The translations under genes and the position numbers were made by a program. From DTU024 sp964518875 (lineage in GTDB: Bacteria > Bacillota > Clostridia > Christensenellales > Aristaeellaceae), in assembly GCA_964518875.1 (NCBI GenBank), contig CAZFHI010000006.1, positions 1 to 64,000 on the forward strand: DNA of 64,000 nucleotides, given 5' to 3'. Positions within the stretch are counted from its first letter, which is position 1; each line of letters starts with the position of its first letter. A model generated the notes under the pieces. That model made no database searches. It was given only the letters and a program-made list of their open reading frames with translations, and was not told the origin of the DNA. Shown here in pieces: positions 36,686-45,522 of this stretch.

Positions 36686-36984
36686 TTCAACCTCCTGTAA
36701 ATTCACTTGAATTATAGCACATAGCCTGTCCGCCATCAATTAAAGTACTCTAATTTACAGGCGTTTAATTAAAAAACACATTATTTTTAAATAAAACGTT
36801 TATTTAAAAAAATTAATCTTATTTTAAAACCGCGGCATTAACGTTAAATTTTTAAGCTTGTTTAACGCTTCAAGCGTTTAGCGCCGTATAATAAAAAGCG
36901 CTTAAGCGTAACGCAGCTAAAATAAATAAGCGCTTTATGTAACGCGAATTAACAATAAGTTTATCGGATAATTTAATATAATAT

Positions 36985-38241
36985 TTATTTATTTTTTAAT
37001 CGCTTTATCTTTTTGGCGACGTCTTCAGCCGCTAATATTCCGCCCGCGAAAGCGAACATAAGGTTAAAGCCGCCGCAGTCGCCGCATACGTTCAGCACTT
37101 CTCCAGCTAAATACAGATTATCGTAAAAGCTCTGCATGGTGGATGGGTTTACGTCCCTTGTGTCTACGCCGCCCGACGCCGCCTGCGCGTATTCAAAGCC
37201 GCGCAGGCTTGAAACGCTGAAACGCAGCTGAGTAATGTTTGCCGCGGTTTGAGCGACGCTTTTTTCCGTTATAAGCTCAGCTAATCCGTTTGGCAAAGCG
37301 CCTAATAATATTTCGTCAGGTTTCAAAAACTCTGAGCGCTTTCTTAAAAAGCGTTCCGCTTCAGCCGTATTTTTGTCTATTGGTTCTACCGCCAAAAGCC
37401 CCATTTCGGGAGCGTGTTTTTTTAGGGACGGGCTTAAGTCCATATATATTTCGTATCGCTTTTCAGGCTCTATAAAGCAGCTCAGCTGCATAATGCATAC
37501 GCCGCTTAAGCCGTAGTCCGTAAACAGCGCTTCTCCAAGCGATGAAGCGCGCAAGACCCTTCCTTTTTTTGTAATTTCCGCAAGCGTGCACCTTGCCAGT
37601 ATCCTTAAGCCTTTAAGGCGCCTGAACTTTCCCAAGGCGCAGTTTACGGAACAAAGGGCCGGGCGCCACGCGCGCATTTTAAAGCCGAGCGGCAGAAGCG
37701 CGTCCGCCGCCTTTTCGCTTCCGCCCAATTCAGGGTAAGCGGCGCTTCCTGAAGCTATAAGAACGCACCTGCCGATATACGCGCCGCGGTCTGTTTTAAC
37801 TTCCCAAATATCTTTATGAGGGCTTATTTTAATTAACGTTTCTTCAAGGCGCGCTTTAACCGAGCTGTTTTCTATGCAGCGAATAAAACAGCCGAGCACT
37901 ACGTCGCTGCGGTTTGCGCCGGGGTATACTCTTCCGCCGTCCTCCTGCCTTAAAACGAGCCCAAGCGAATTAAAAAAGCCTGAAAGCCTTTCATAGCCGC
38001 AGCGCTCAAGCACGGCGTTAGCAAAATCCGCATCGCCAAAGTACGACGGTTTTCCGCTGTTTAGTATATTGCACCTGCCGTTGCCCGTCGCCAGAAGCTT
38101 TTTGCCAAGCTTATTGTTTTTTTCTATCAGAAGCGTGTTTATATTGTTTTTCGCCGCTACGCAAGCGGCGGCAAGGCCAGAAGCCCCGCCGCCGATTATT
38201 ATGAACTGGTATTCGTTATTTTTTTGAGGGCGCTTTGTCAT
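36985..38241 (-). CDS. BaiN/YhiN-family (HI0933-like) FAD-dependent oxidoreductase
   Basis: 418 residues. N-terminal FAD motif FIIIGGGASGLAAACVAAKNN, then the family marker KKLLATGNGRCNILNSG and RVYPGANRSDVVL, SGSAAYPELGGS, and the C-terminal GGVDTRDVNPSTMQS...LYLAGEVLNVCGDCGGFNLMFAFAGG. Complete. Reaction not established for most members; BaiN acts on bile-acid enones, which by itself does not prove that here. GGGAGG precedes the ATG, and the first 26 bases overlap the 3' end of the SH3 protein gene upstream, so they are co-transcribed. Confidence 0.92.
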   Translation of the reverse strand: MTKRPQKNNEYQFIIIGGGASGLAAACVAAKNNINTLLIEKNNKLGKKLLATGNGRCNILNSGKPSYFGDADFANAVLERCGYERLSGFFNSLGLVLRQEDGGRVYPGANRSDVVLGCFIRCIENSSVKARLEETLIKISPHKDIWEVKTDRGAYIGRCVLIASGSAAYPELGGSEKAADALLPLGFKMRAWRPALCSVNCALGKFRRLKGLRILARCTLAEITKKGRVLRASSLGEALFTDYGLSGVCIMQLSCFIEPEKRYEIYMDLSPSLKKHAPEMGLLAVEPIDKNTAEAERFLRKRSEFLKPDEILLGALPNGLAELITEKSVAQTAANITQLRFSVSSLRGFEYAQAASGGVDTRDVNPSTMQSFYDNLYLAGEVLNVCGDCGGFNLMFAFAGGILAAEDVAKKIKRLKNK

Positions 38242-41200
38242 AAGCCTCCCTTATAGCGTTCATGTGGTTTTCGTCCACACGGTTGCTCGCGTGCGTGCGG
38301 CTGTTAAGGAAGTGCACGCAGAACTGGCCGTTATAGTTGTTGTTAGGTATCGTGTCGCCCGCCGGGTAGTTATGCGGCACGCCGTACATGGACGCCGCGA
38401 AAGTCCTTCCCTTAAGGGTTATCCACAGAGGCCTTCTCTGCCACATGTTCTTTTCTGAAATTTCCTGAGCGTTTTTAACGCCGTATATGCGGCATATTAC
38501 TTCGGTATCCGCCGCCGTCAAAGGCTCTACGTCAGCGTGGTAGCCGCCGCTCCAGCGCCTCGCGCGGAACGAAAGCCCAGTTCTTACGTCTGTAACCACC
38601 GCAGTTTCGCCCTTGCCCCATACGGACTGTATGTCGCCCCTGTACCAGTCTACCATTTCGACAGGGTACAGTTTTGTATCGACTGTGCCGCCGTCCGGGC
38701 CGCCCGGGTTTGGCGACTGCGTGTTGTACAGAGCGTTTTGCGTGTTCTGCCCCGCTACGCCGTCGACAAACAAGCCTTCAAGCTTCTGGTACTGCCTTAC
38801 CGCCTGCTCTGTGCGCGTGTCGTACACGCCTGTCGCGGTGCCGTTTGGCATAAGCCCTAAAGCTATAAGCATGTTCTGAAGCCTTGTTACGTCGTCGCCC
38901 GACATGCCAAGGCGCAGCGTGCGGTAGGTCGCCGTGGGCTTGTCGCCCGGTATATCTGGAGCGCCGGTATCTGTTCCCGCTTCTTCCTTGGAAAGTATGC
39001 GTATCATATCCGCGCGTATCCAGCCGTTAACGCTGTTCGCCCTCGCGCTGTACCAGAAGTACCCGTCCTGCGTGGCGTTGGTGTCGCCTAAAAGCGTAAG
39101 CCTCGTGCCCGCTTTGTATATAAGCGTCCTCGTGGAGGAACTCATATTGCCCGCGCTGCGAAGCTTTACCCTGTCCATAATGGTTACCGCTATGTTGGAC
39201 ATATCGTCAGGGTTTAAGGTAGCGGACGGGGTAGCCGTCGGCACTATGACGCCGCCGGTATTTTCCTGCTCTTCAAGGCTCATAATGCGGGCGTACTTAG
39301 CCATTAAATAGGCTCTTGTTCCCGCGTACTGTATGTAGAACCAGCTGTTGCCGCCTGAAGACACGGTGCTGAAGTACGGAAGAACGGTTCCCTTGTTTAC
39401 CTGGCCTATCTTCTGAGAATCAAGGCTCGGCGCCACGCGTATGTTTACATAGTTGTCAAGCAGTATTATGCTTCCGGACGCCTGGTAGTCCGGGCCTGAC
39501 GGACCCTGTATGCTCGGCATAACGCCGTTAAGGTAGTCGTCTATCTCGCTCTTTGACAGATGGCGCACGCAGTCCGAACGCAGGTAGCCCGTGTGGCCTT
39601 CCGCCTCAACAAAGCTCCAGTTGTAGCCGCTCTGCGACACTATGGGGCCTGTTATAGGATAAACCTTGCCCTTGGGCACCTGTATCAGGGTTTTTCCTGC
39701 GGGGGTGTTCCTTAAGTTGACCCTTGTCTTTGTAGTTATAAGGTAGCCGTTTATGCCGGTCTGGTTTATGGATTCCGTAGGCAGAGGCTCTGAAGGGTTG
39801 GACAGTATTTTTATCATGTCGCTTCTAAGGTAGCCTGCGCCTTTTTCGCTGTAAACATAGTACCACGTGTAGCCGCCCGCGTAGGCTACGTTGTAGAAAT
39901 TAAGCTGCGTGCCGCGGTCTAAGCGGCCTATAACGCGCCCTGCCGGCGTTTCCCTTAAGTTTACGCCGCCCTTTATAAGCTGCAGCAAGCCGGCGTTCTG
40001 GCTTGGCGGCACGGGAGCGTTTGTAGGGGGAACGGGTACGGGCGCTGAAGGCGCGGGCGCCGGGTTTCCAGCGCTGTCTGTAAACTGGTAACAGTCGCTG
40101 CGCACATAGCCCGTAATTCTGCTCGCGGGGTCTGTTACGAATACCCAGCGGTAGCCGCCGTAGTACTGCTCCCCTCCCTGGTAGGGAAGAATTGTTCCCT
40201 TGCCAAGCTGGGTCTGGCTTCTTCCGCCCGGCGTTTCCCTAAGGTTCACGCCCGGCAGTATAAGCTTAACGTAGCCAGAAACGGTTTCCGGGTGTGGAGT
40301 AGCCGTGGCGCCGGGGCTTACAGGGTTCCCCGCGTAATCAGTATAGCGGTAAAAATCCTCGTGCACATAGCCGTACATGTTCGCCGGAGGATAATATACG
40401 TACAGCCAGTTCACTCCGCCCGCGTACTGCGGAGCGCCAAAATACGGCACAACGGAGTTTTTTTCCATCTGAAGTATGGAGCTGCCGTTAGGCCCGCTGC
40501 GAAGGTTTACCCTTTGCGCGGTTATCTGCACGTAGCCGTCCCCGAAGGCGTTAGAGCCGCCCGGCGAGCTTGTTGGAACGGAAGGAACGTTTCCCTGTCC
40601 CGACAGGTATTCCGCTATTTCGGCGCCTGTCATCATGCGAATGAATTCTTTTTGTATATATCCTGAAAAGCCGTTGTAGCTTACGGGGTACCAGCCGCTT
40701 GTTTCCTGCCCTAATATTTTAAGCACGGCGTCCTTTGGCACCGCGGTTAACGCGTAGCCGTTCGGCGTCTGCCTTAAATTCGCCGCGGGCATGGTGCACA
40801 TGGCGTAAGAGCCCGGCGTTATTGGGGCGCCGGGGTTGTAGGGGCCCGGCGTCTGCCAGCCGGGGCCTTCCGTTACTTCGCCTTCCTCGGTTACGAATTT
40901 ATAGCAGTCGCTTCTTACATAGCCGTACTGCTGGCTCTGCGTGTGCAAAGCGTATATCCATTTATATTGTCCCCTGCTTATTTCTACGCCGTAGTACGGC
41001 AGTATGGTGCCCTTATCAAGCTGGCCCATGGTGCTGCCTTCAACGGCGTCGCGAAAGTTAACTCTCGCCTTGGTTATAAGTATAAAGCCTGTTTTGTAGG
41101 ATTCGCCGGGGCCGTCTTCGCCCGGCATATATGTGGGGCCGGGCTGCGCCGTTTCGTTTGGCTTTGGGCTTGGTGTTGGCGTAGCGGGTTTTAAAGCCGA

Positions 41201-41587
41201 GAGCCATAAAAGCTGTACGGGGTTCTTGTTCCACGCGGCGGTTTCTTCGGAAGTAAGCTCCCTGAAAAAATCCGCGTGTATGTAGCCGCCCTTTACGCTG
41301 CCGGGGTTTTCCTGCGTGCCTGTTTCAACGTGGTACCACTTTACGCCGTTTTTTTCCGACGTGCCTAATATTTTAGCAACCCAGTTCTGCGGAAGCTTGT
41401 CGTACCACACAACATTGGAAGCGGTGCTTGGGTAGGCGCGGAAAAACACGTCCTTCGCTGTGGTCATGCCGTAAACGGCATTTTCCTGCGCCGCCGCCGG
41501 AATTGCGGACACAAAAAGGCACAAGGCGGTCAAAAAGGATAAAAGATGTTTGGCCTTAATGCCTGAACGGTTTCTTTTCATTAACAT
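38216..41587 (-). CDS. Exported nine-SH3-repeat wall protein with PG-binding domain and conserved C-terminal domain
   Basis: 1123 residues. Signal peptide about 1-34 (LLSFLTALCLFVSAIPAAAQ). Nine bacterial SH3 repeats of about 65-90 residues, each centred on a V(N/K)(L/F/I)R motif, with Pro/Thr-rich linkers (TPTPSPKPNETAQPGPT). Several repeats are followed by a short LSxxExxxYL helix. Next a PG_binding_1 domain (about 885-945, LRLGMSGDDVTRLQNMLIAL). The last ~160 residues (DWYRGDIQSVWGKGETAVVTD, GGYHADVEPLTAADTE, NGQFCVHFLNSRTH) form a domain that I recall from other Clostridia wall proteins; it carries conserved His/Cys residues but no YkuD motif, so its activity is unknown. AGAGG precedes the ATG (a second ATG lies two codons in). 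It overlaps the flavoprotein gene by 26 bases. Confidence 0.88.
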   Translation of the reverse strand: MLMKRNRSGIKAKHLLSFLTALCLFVSAIPAAAQENAVYGMTTAKDVFFRAYPSTASNVVWYDKLPQNWVAKILGTSEKNGVKWYHVETGTQENPGSVKGGYIHADFFRELTSEETAAWNKNPVQLLWLSALKPATPTPSPKPNETAQPGPTYMPGEDGPGESYKTGFILITKARVNFRDAVEGSTMGQLDKGTILPYYGVEISRGQYKWIYALHTQSQQYGYVRSDCYKFVTEEGEVTEGPGWQTPGPYNPGAPITPGSYAMCTMPAANLRQTPNGYALTAVPKDAVLKILGQETSGWYPVSYNGFSGYIQKEFIRMMTGAEIAEYLSGQGNVPSVPTSSPGGSNAFGDGYVQITAQRVNLRSGPNGSSILQMEKNSVVPYFGAPQYAGGVNWLYVYYPPANMYGYVHEDFYRYTDYAGNPVSPGATATPHPETVSGYVKLILPGVNLRETPGGRSQTQLGKGTILPYQGGEQYYGGYRWVFVTDPASRITGYVRSDCYQFTDSAGNPAPAPSAPVPVPPTNAPVPPSQNAGLLQLIKGGVNLRETPAGRVIGRLDRGTQLNFYNVAYAGGYTWYYVYSEKGAGYLRSDMIKILSNPSEPLPTESINQTGINGYLITTKTRVNLRNTPAGKTLIQVPKGKVYPITGPIVSQSGYNWSFVEAEGHTGYLRSDCVRHLSKSEIDDYLNGVMPSIQGPSGPDYQASGSIILLDNYVNIRVAPSLDSQKIGQVNKGTVLPYFSTVSSGGNSWFYIQYAGTRAYLMAKYARIMSLEEQENTGGVIVPTATPSATLNPDDMSNIAVTIMDRVKLRSAGNMSSSTRTLIYKAGTRLTLLGDTNATQDGYFWYSARANSVNGWIRADMIRILSKEEAGTDTGAPDIPGDKPTATYRTLRLGMSGDDVTRLQNMLIALGLMPNGTATGVYDTRTEQAVRQYQKLEGLFVDGVAGQNTQNALYNTQSPNPGGPDGGTVDTKLYPVEMVDWYRGDIQSVWGKGETAVVTDVRTGLSFRARRWSGGYHADVEPLTAADTEVICRIYGVKNAQEISEKNMWQRRPLWITLKGRTFAASMYGVPHNYPAGDTIPNNNYNGQFCVHFLNSRTHASNRVDENHMNAIREAYDKAPSKK

Positions 41588-41840
41588 ATGAACCTCTCCC
41601 TATCGCTGTCACAGCAGACTTTATCGCATATCAAATAAGCTGCGTCTAATTCCTTATGCATTATATTACAAATATTTTACAGGGTCAAGAAAAAGCGTTA
41701 TTTATATACGTTTTTTACGCGTTTATACCGTAATTTTACAAATTCACGGCTTATTACAAATTAAAACAGCAAAAGAATAAACAAAAGTTTTTATTTTGGG
41801 ATTTGTTTAAGATTAATTCTATTATAAATTGCGCGTTTTA

Positions 41841-42617
41841 TTAAACAAGCTCCGCTTCATCAAAGCCCAGGGACAAATACAGCTTTTTCATAAGCGGAAT
41901 TTTGTTTTCCATGCTGTTCATAAAGAGCGTTTTGCCGGGGACCCCGTCATTTTTAAGATTATTTTTACGTTTAAGCGTTTCTTTAAGCGCGCGGGACGTA
42001 AACGCGCTTCCCGTTATAAACAGCGTGTCTTCAGGGAAAAAGCTTTTTATTGGCTTTATAAGAAACGGATAATGCGTGCAGCCTAATATTACAACGTCCG
42101 TTTTAGTTTCCAAGCTTGGGCTTATTAAATTTTTAATCGCGTTGTTTACGTTTTCCCCTTCAAACTCCCCTTTTTCGACAAAGTCCATAAGCCCTGGGCA
42201 CGGCAAAAGAAAAACGTTTTCGCCGTATCTTATCATCATGTTGCTTATGGTTTCAGACTTTGCCGCGGCGGGGGTAAGCATGACTAATATTTTCCCGTTT
42301 TTGCGCAGCTTCTGCGCTTCCTTTAACGGCGGCACTATGCCTATAACGGGTACGGGCATTTGAGCGTAGAGCAGCTTTCCAGCTACGCTTGTGGCGGTAT
42401 TGCACGCTATTACAAGCGCCTTTACGTTATATTCAAGCAGTTTTTTAGCAGCGCTTATAACAAGCGACATAATTTCGCCGTCGCTTTTTTCCCCGTAAGG
42501 CGCGTTTTTGCTGTCGCCGTACATTATAAAGTTTTCATACGACAGCAGCTTTCTCGCTTCAGCCAGAACGCTTATGCCGCCAAGCCCGCTGTCTATAAAA
42601 GCTATTGACTGTTCCAC
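41841..42617 (-). CDS. murI: Glutamate racemase
   Basis: 258 residues, normal length. Cofactor-independent racemase that supplies D-glutamate for peptidoglycan. Motifs: FIDSGLGGISV, YGDSKNAPYG, the first catalytic cysteine in ALVIACNTATS (about 73) and the second in VILGCTHYPFL (about 183). GTG start seven bases after AAGGAGG. Single gene, divergent from the four-SH3 protein gene. Confidence 0.96.
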   Translation of the reverse strand: MEQSIAFIDSGLGGISVLAEARKLLSYENFIMYGDSKNAPYGEKSDGEIMSLVISAAKKLLEYNVKALVIACNTATSVAGKLLYAQMPVPVIGIVPPLKEAQKLRKNGKILVMLTPAAAKSETISNMMIRYGENVFLLPCPGLMDFVEKGEFEGENVNNAIKNLISPSLETKTDVVILGCTHYPFLIKPIKSFFPEDTLFITGSAFTSRALKETLKRKNNLKNDGVPGKTLFMNSMENKIPLMKKLYLSLGFDEAELV

Positions 42618-42847
42618 AGTTTTCCTCCTTGAATATGCACACAGTATAGCACAGTTTTTAAAAAAACAAAGCTCGCCGGCCTAAATAAAAGCTATTTAAA
42701 TCCGCCTTTAAAAAATTTTTTATATGCAAGAAAAATAAGCTTTCATACGTTTTATATGTTGAAGACGCTGGAAAAAGAAGCGGCGCTTTTATAACGCAGC
42801 GCGGCGCTTTGGCTTAATAAAAAAGCGGCTGCGAAGGAGAATTTATT

Positions 42848-43861
42848 ATGAAAAAACGCATTTTATCCGTTCTTGTTGTTTCGGCCCTGATGCTTATGCC
42901 GTACGCGGCGGCAAAAGCGGGATCCGCGCGCATAGAAGCGGGAAAAACCGTAGTGGTAAACAATCCCTATCCAGGCGACCGGCTGAACCTCAGGGTAAGG
43001 CCTGACGAAAGCTCGCCTACGCTTGGAAAATATTATAACGGCACGTTTCTTAAAGCGCTGTCTGATGAAAAAGACGGCTGGGTAAGAGTGCGCATTTTTA
43101 ACGTGGGAGGGTACATGAAGGCAAAGTTTCTCGTATATCCGGAACAGCTGCAGATAGGCGCCGCGTCGGTGCCCGCCGTAAAAATACAAAACTCAGGCGG
43201 ATCCGGCCTTAACCTGCGCGTAGCGCAGTCGCTGCAATCCGCCTCTCTCGGTTTATATAAAAACGGCTCGACGGTCAGGGTGTTCGGCGTAAGCGAAACT
43301 TGGGCGCACGTGCAGACTGAAGACGGGAACGTTGGGTTTGTGCTTAGAAAGCGCCTGTCGCCTGAGCCGGAATTTAATAAAAGCGGTAGCGCCGCGTTTA
43401 ACGGCGGCGCCGTTGTTAACAATCCAAACCCCGCGGACAGGCTTAACCTTAGATGCAGCCCTGATAAAAGCGCGCCGACGCTTGGAAAATACTACAACGG
43501 AACAGACGTTGACGTTTTAAGCGGCGATAAAAACGGCTGGACCATGGTTAGCGTTTACGGCCTTGAAGGCTATATGATGACTAAGTTTCTCGCTTTCGGG
43601 CAGGATAAATTTTCTGTATTTTACGCCATACCGGATGTGCAGATTAGAAACATGAATGGAACCGGGCTTAATTTGCGCGAAGGCCGGTCCACCAGTTCCG
43701 CTTTGCTTGGTTTTTACGGGAACGGCTCCACGGTAAGCGTTCTTGGCGTAAGCGAAAGCTGGTGCCATGTGCGTACGGAGGAAGGACGCGTAGGGTTTAT
43801 GCTGAGCGGCGGCCTTTACCCCGAGCCTGATTTTTACAACGTTTACTGGCGGCAGCGCTGA
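42848..43861 (+). CDS. Exported four-SH3-repeat protein
   Basis: 337 residues: a signal peptide (about 1-24, ILSVLVVSALMLMPYAAAKAG) and then four SH3 repeats only. Repeats 1 and 3 (VVNNPYPGDRLNLRVRPDESSPTLGKYYNG and VVNNPNPADRLNLRCSPDKSAPTLGKYYNG, given in part) are near copies, as are 2 and 4 (NLRVAQSLQSASLGLYKNGSTV / NLREGRSTSSALLGFYGNGSTV in part), so the gene arose by duplication of a two-SH3 block. No catalytic domain or anchor. Probably a wall-binding protein. AAGGAGA precedes the ATG. Confidence 0.88.
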   Translation: MKKRILSVLVVSALMLMPYAAAKAGSARIEAGKTVVVNNPYPGDRLNLRVRPDESSPTLGKYYNGTFLKALSDEKDGWVRVRIFNVGGYMKAKFLVYPEQLQIGAASVPAVKIQNSGGSGLNLRVAQSLQSASLGLYKNGSTVRVFGVSETWAHVQTEDGNVGFVLRKRLSPEPEFNKSGSAAFNGGAVVNNPNPADRLNLRCSPDKSAPTLGKYYNGTDVDVLSGDKNGWTMVSVYGLEGYMMTKFLAFGQDKFSVFYAIPDVQIRNMNGTGLNLREGRSTSSALLGFYGNGSTVSVLGVSESWCHVRTEEGRVGFMLSGGLYPEPDFYNVYWRQR

Positions 43862-43924
43862 AAGCGCAAAAAGCGCCTGAAAAACAGCAACGCCTTATTT
43901 TTAAGCGGCGGAAAAAAGCCGCTT

Positions 43925-44629
43925 TCAGCCGTTAAGCAGCTCCTCTATTCTTTTTTCAACCGCGGGATCTATACTAAACAGGCGCATATAATTTACAAAA
44001 GACTCGTTAAGCTCTTCCGGGGTTTTGTTAAAGACAGAATAAAAAGCGTCGCACGCCTTGCATTTTGATTTATAAAACAAAAGGTATTTTTCTATGCCGT
44101 AAGACGTTATAAGCCACTCCGTAAAGCTCCCCATTACGGGGTATGTTACAGAGCAATCAAAATTAAAAAAATAATCCGCGTCAAGCAGTTTGTTTATGGG
44201 CGGAAATTTGTCCGTTTTTAAATAATACTGCGTCCATTCCATGTTGTGCACGCCCCACCACTTGCGGTCAAAAAACATGGCGAGCCCTTCGCGCACCGCG
44301 GGGCTTTCGTTTTTATAAATTAAATAGCTTATAAGGTGCGCGTCTTCATGAAAGCCTATACACTTTATTTTATCGTTATATACCGCGTAAATTTTATCGG
44401 GCGTTCTTGCAAAGGCGTTGCACGCTTCGTTGTCGCCATAAACGCGGCCCACCGTTTCCGGCGAATCGCATAAAAAATAATTAAGCTTAAAAGCGGGGCT
44501 AACGCGCAAAACGCCGCATATGTATTTAAAGCACGCTTCCTGTGTCATTGCGATAAGGGATATATCCCGTTCCGCCGCGGTGCCTTTTTCGTAATTAAAA
44601 ATATAGTGCTCACTTTTAAATTGCTTCAT
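43925..44629 (-). CDS. Small cytoplasmic zinc metallopeptidase-like protein (peptidase MA type)
   Basis: 234 residues, no signal peptide. It has HEDAH (His94, Glu95, His98), an HExxH zinc motif, and 16 residues later REGLAMFFD (Glu114) as third ligand, the gluzincin arrangement of peptidase-MA-like proteins. The surrounding pattern (AVREGLAMFFDRKWWG, YPVMGSFTEWLITSYGIEKYLLFYK) fits that group. The substrate is unknown. Unusually rich in Cys for a small protein (seven). Converges with the SH3 protein gene. Confidence 0.72.
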   Translation of the reverse strand: MKQFKSEHYIFNYEKGTAAERDISLIAMTQEACFKYICGVLRVSPAFKLNYFLCDSPETVGRVYGDNEACNAFARTPDKIYAVYNDKIKCIGFHEDAHLISYLIYKNESPAVREGLAMFFDRKWWGVHNMEWTQYYLKTDKFPPINKLLDADYFFNFDCSVTYPVMGSFTEWLITSYGIEKYLLFYKSKCKACDAFYSVFNKTPEELNESFVNYMRLFSIDPAVEKRIEELLNG

Positions 44630-44792
44630 ATATAAAACTCCAGAAATATCCCGAAACTTATTTAGCGGAACAAGTCGCTAAGCCAGTCCTGTTTTGGCGC
44701 ATAATGCGCGCCATAACGATTTTCAATATAAAAAATACAGTAATTTTCGCATACCAGAAAACGATATTCCGTGTAAATGGAAATAACAGCGT

Positions 44793-45332
44793 CTAAGGGC
44801 AGGCCTCTTTAACTTTATAATAGCTGTCGCAGGTTTTTTCACTCTGCAGTTCGTCAAAATACATGGTGTATGTTTCCTTATACGTGTATCCGCTGTTTTG
44901 TATTGCCTTTTTTGACGGTATATTTTCTGAAAAATGGTCCGCAAAGCACGCGTCGTAAAAATTAAGAATATAGTCTGTAAGGAACTTAAGCGTTTCCGTC
45001 CCGTACCCTTTGCGCTGGTAAGCTTTGCCTATAACAAAGCCAACGCCCGCGCATTTTTTATTTCTAAACGTTTCGCTGTTGTCTTTATAGGGGTTTACGT
45101 GGAAATACCCTATAAGATTATTATCTGAAAACACGCCGAGTCCCGTGTTGTCTTTAGTAAGAGTATAAAAAAACATATTAAACTCTGCATTTGTTTTTAA
45201 AGGCTTGAAGCCCGCGGGCTCGGTAACCGTTTTGTCGTTAAGCATAGAAGCCAAGGCTTGCTTATCTTCATCGCAAAGCAGGCGGTACGTAAGCCTTTCG
45301 GATTTTAACTTTACGTTTTTAAAATCAATCAT
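44793..45332 (-). CDS. GNAT N-acetyltransferase, RimJ/RimL type
   Basis: 179 residues. Begins LKSERLTYRLLCDEDKQALASML, the opening of ribosomal-protein-type acetyltransferases; motif A is GVGFVIGKAYQRKGYGTETLKFLTDYIL with the acetyl-CoA loop Q-R-K-G-Y-G-T, and motif B is NIPSKKAIQNSGYTYKETY. GGAGAAAG precedes the ATG. Target unknown; relatives also modify small molecules. Stands alone. Confidence 0.88.
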   Translation of the reverse strand: MIDFKNVKLKSERLTYRLLCDEDKQALASMLNDKTVTEPAGFKPLKTNAEFNMFFYTLTKDNTGLGVFSDNNLIGYFHVNPYKDNSETFRNKKCAGVGFVIGKAYQRKGYGTETLKFLTDYILNFYDACFADHFSENIPSKKAIQNSGYTYKETYTMYFDELQSEKTCDSYYKVKEACP

Positions 45333-45522
45333 TAAACTTTCTCCGTAAAATCTGGGCTTGGCCTTGCGGCTCTTACATTATAGTCTTAAAACTCCGCGAA
45401 GCAAAACAGCCTTTTTAAGGCTGTCAGAGTGTAAAATATTTTGCTTAACAAGTCAAACCGCGTAACGGCAGTTAAGCCAAAAAGCTATTATTTGCGTATA
45501 ATGCGTATAATAATATATTGCG

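Noticed and set aside
36740..36984. AAGCGCTT-containing inverted repeats in the gap before the BaiN-like gene
   Set aside because: The motif is self-complementary and common in this genome's sequence; no T-run or promoter gives it meaning.
44640..44792. GGCGC/GCGCC hairpin near 44693-44712
   Set aside because: Short stem with no T-run on either side; no support for a terminator.
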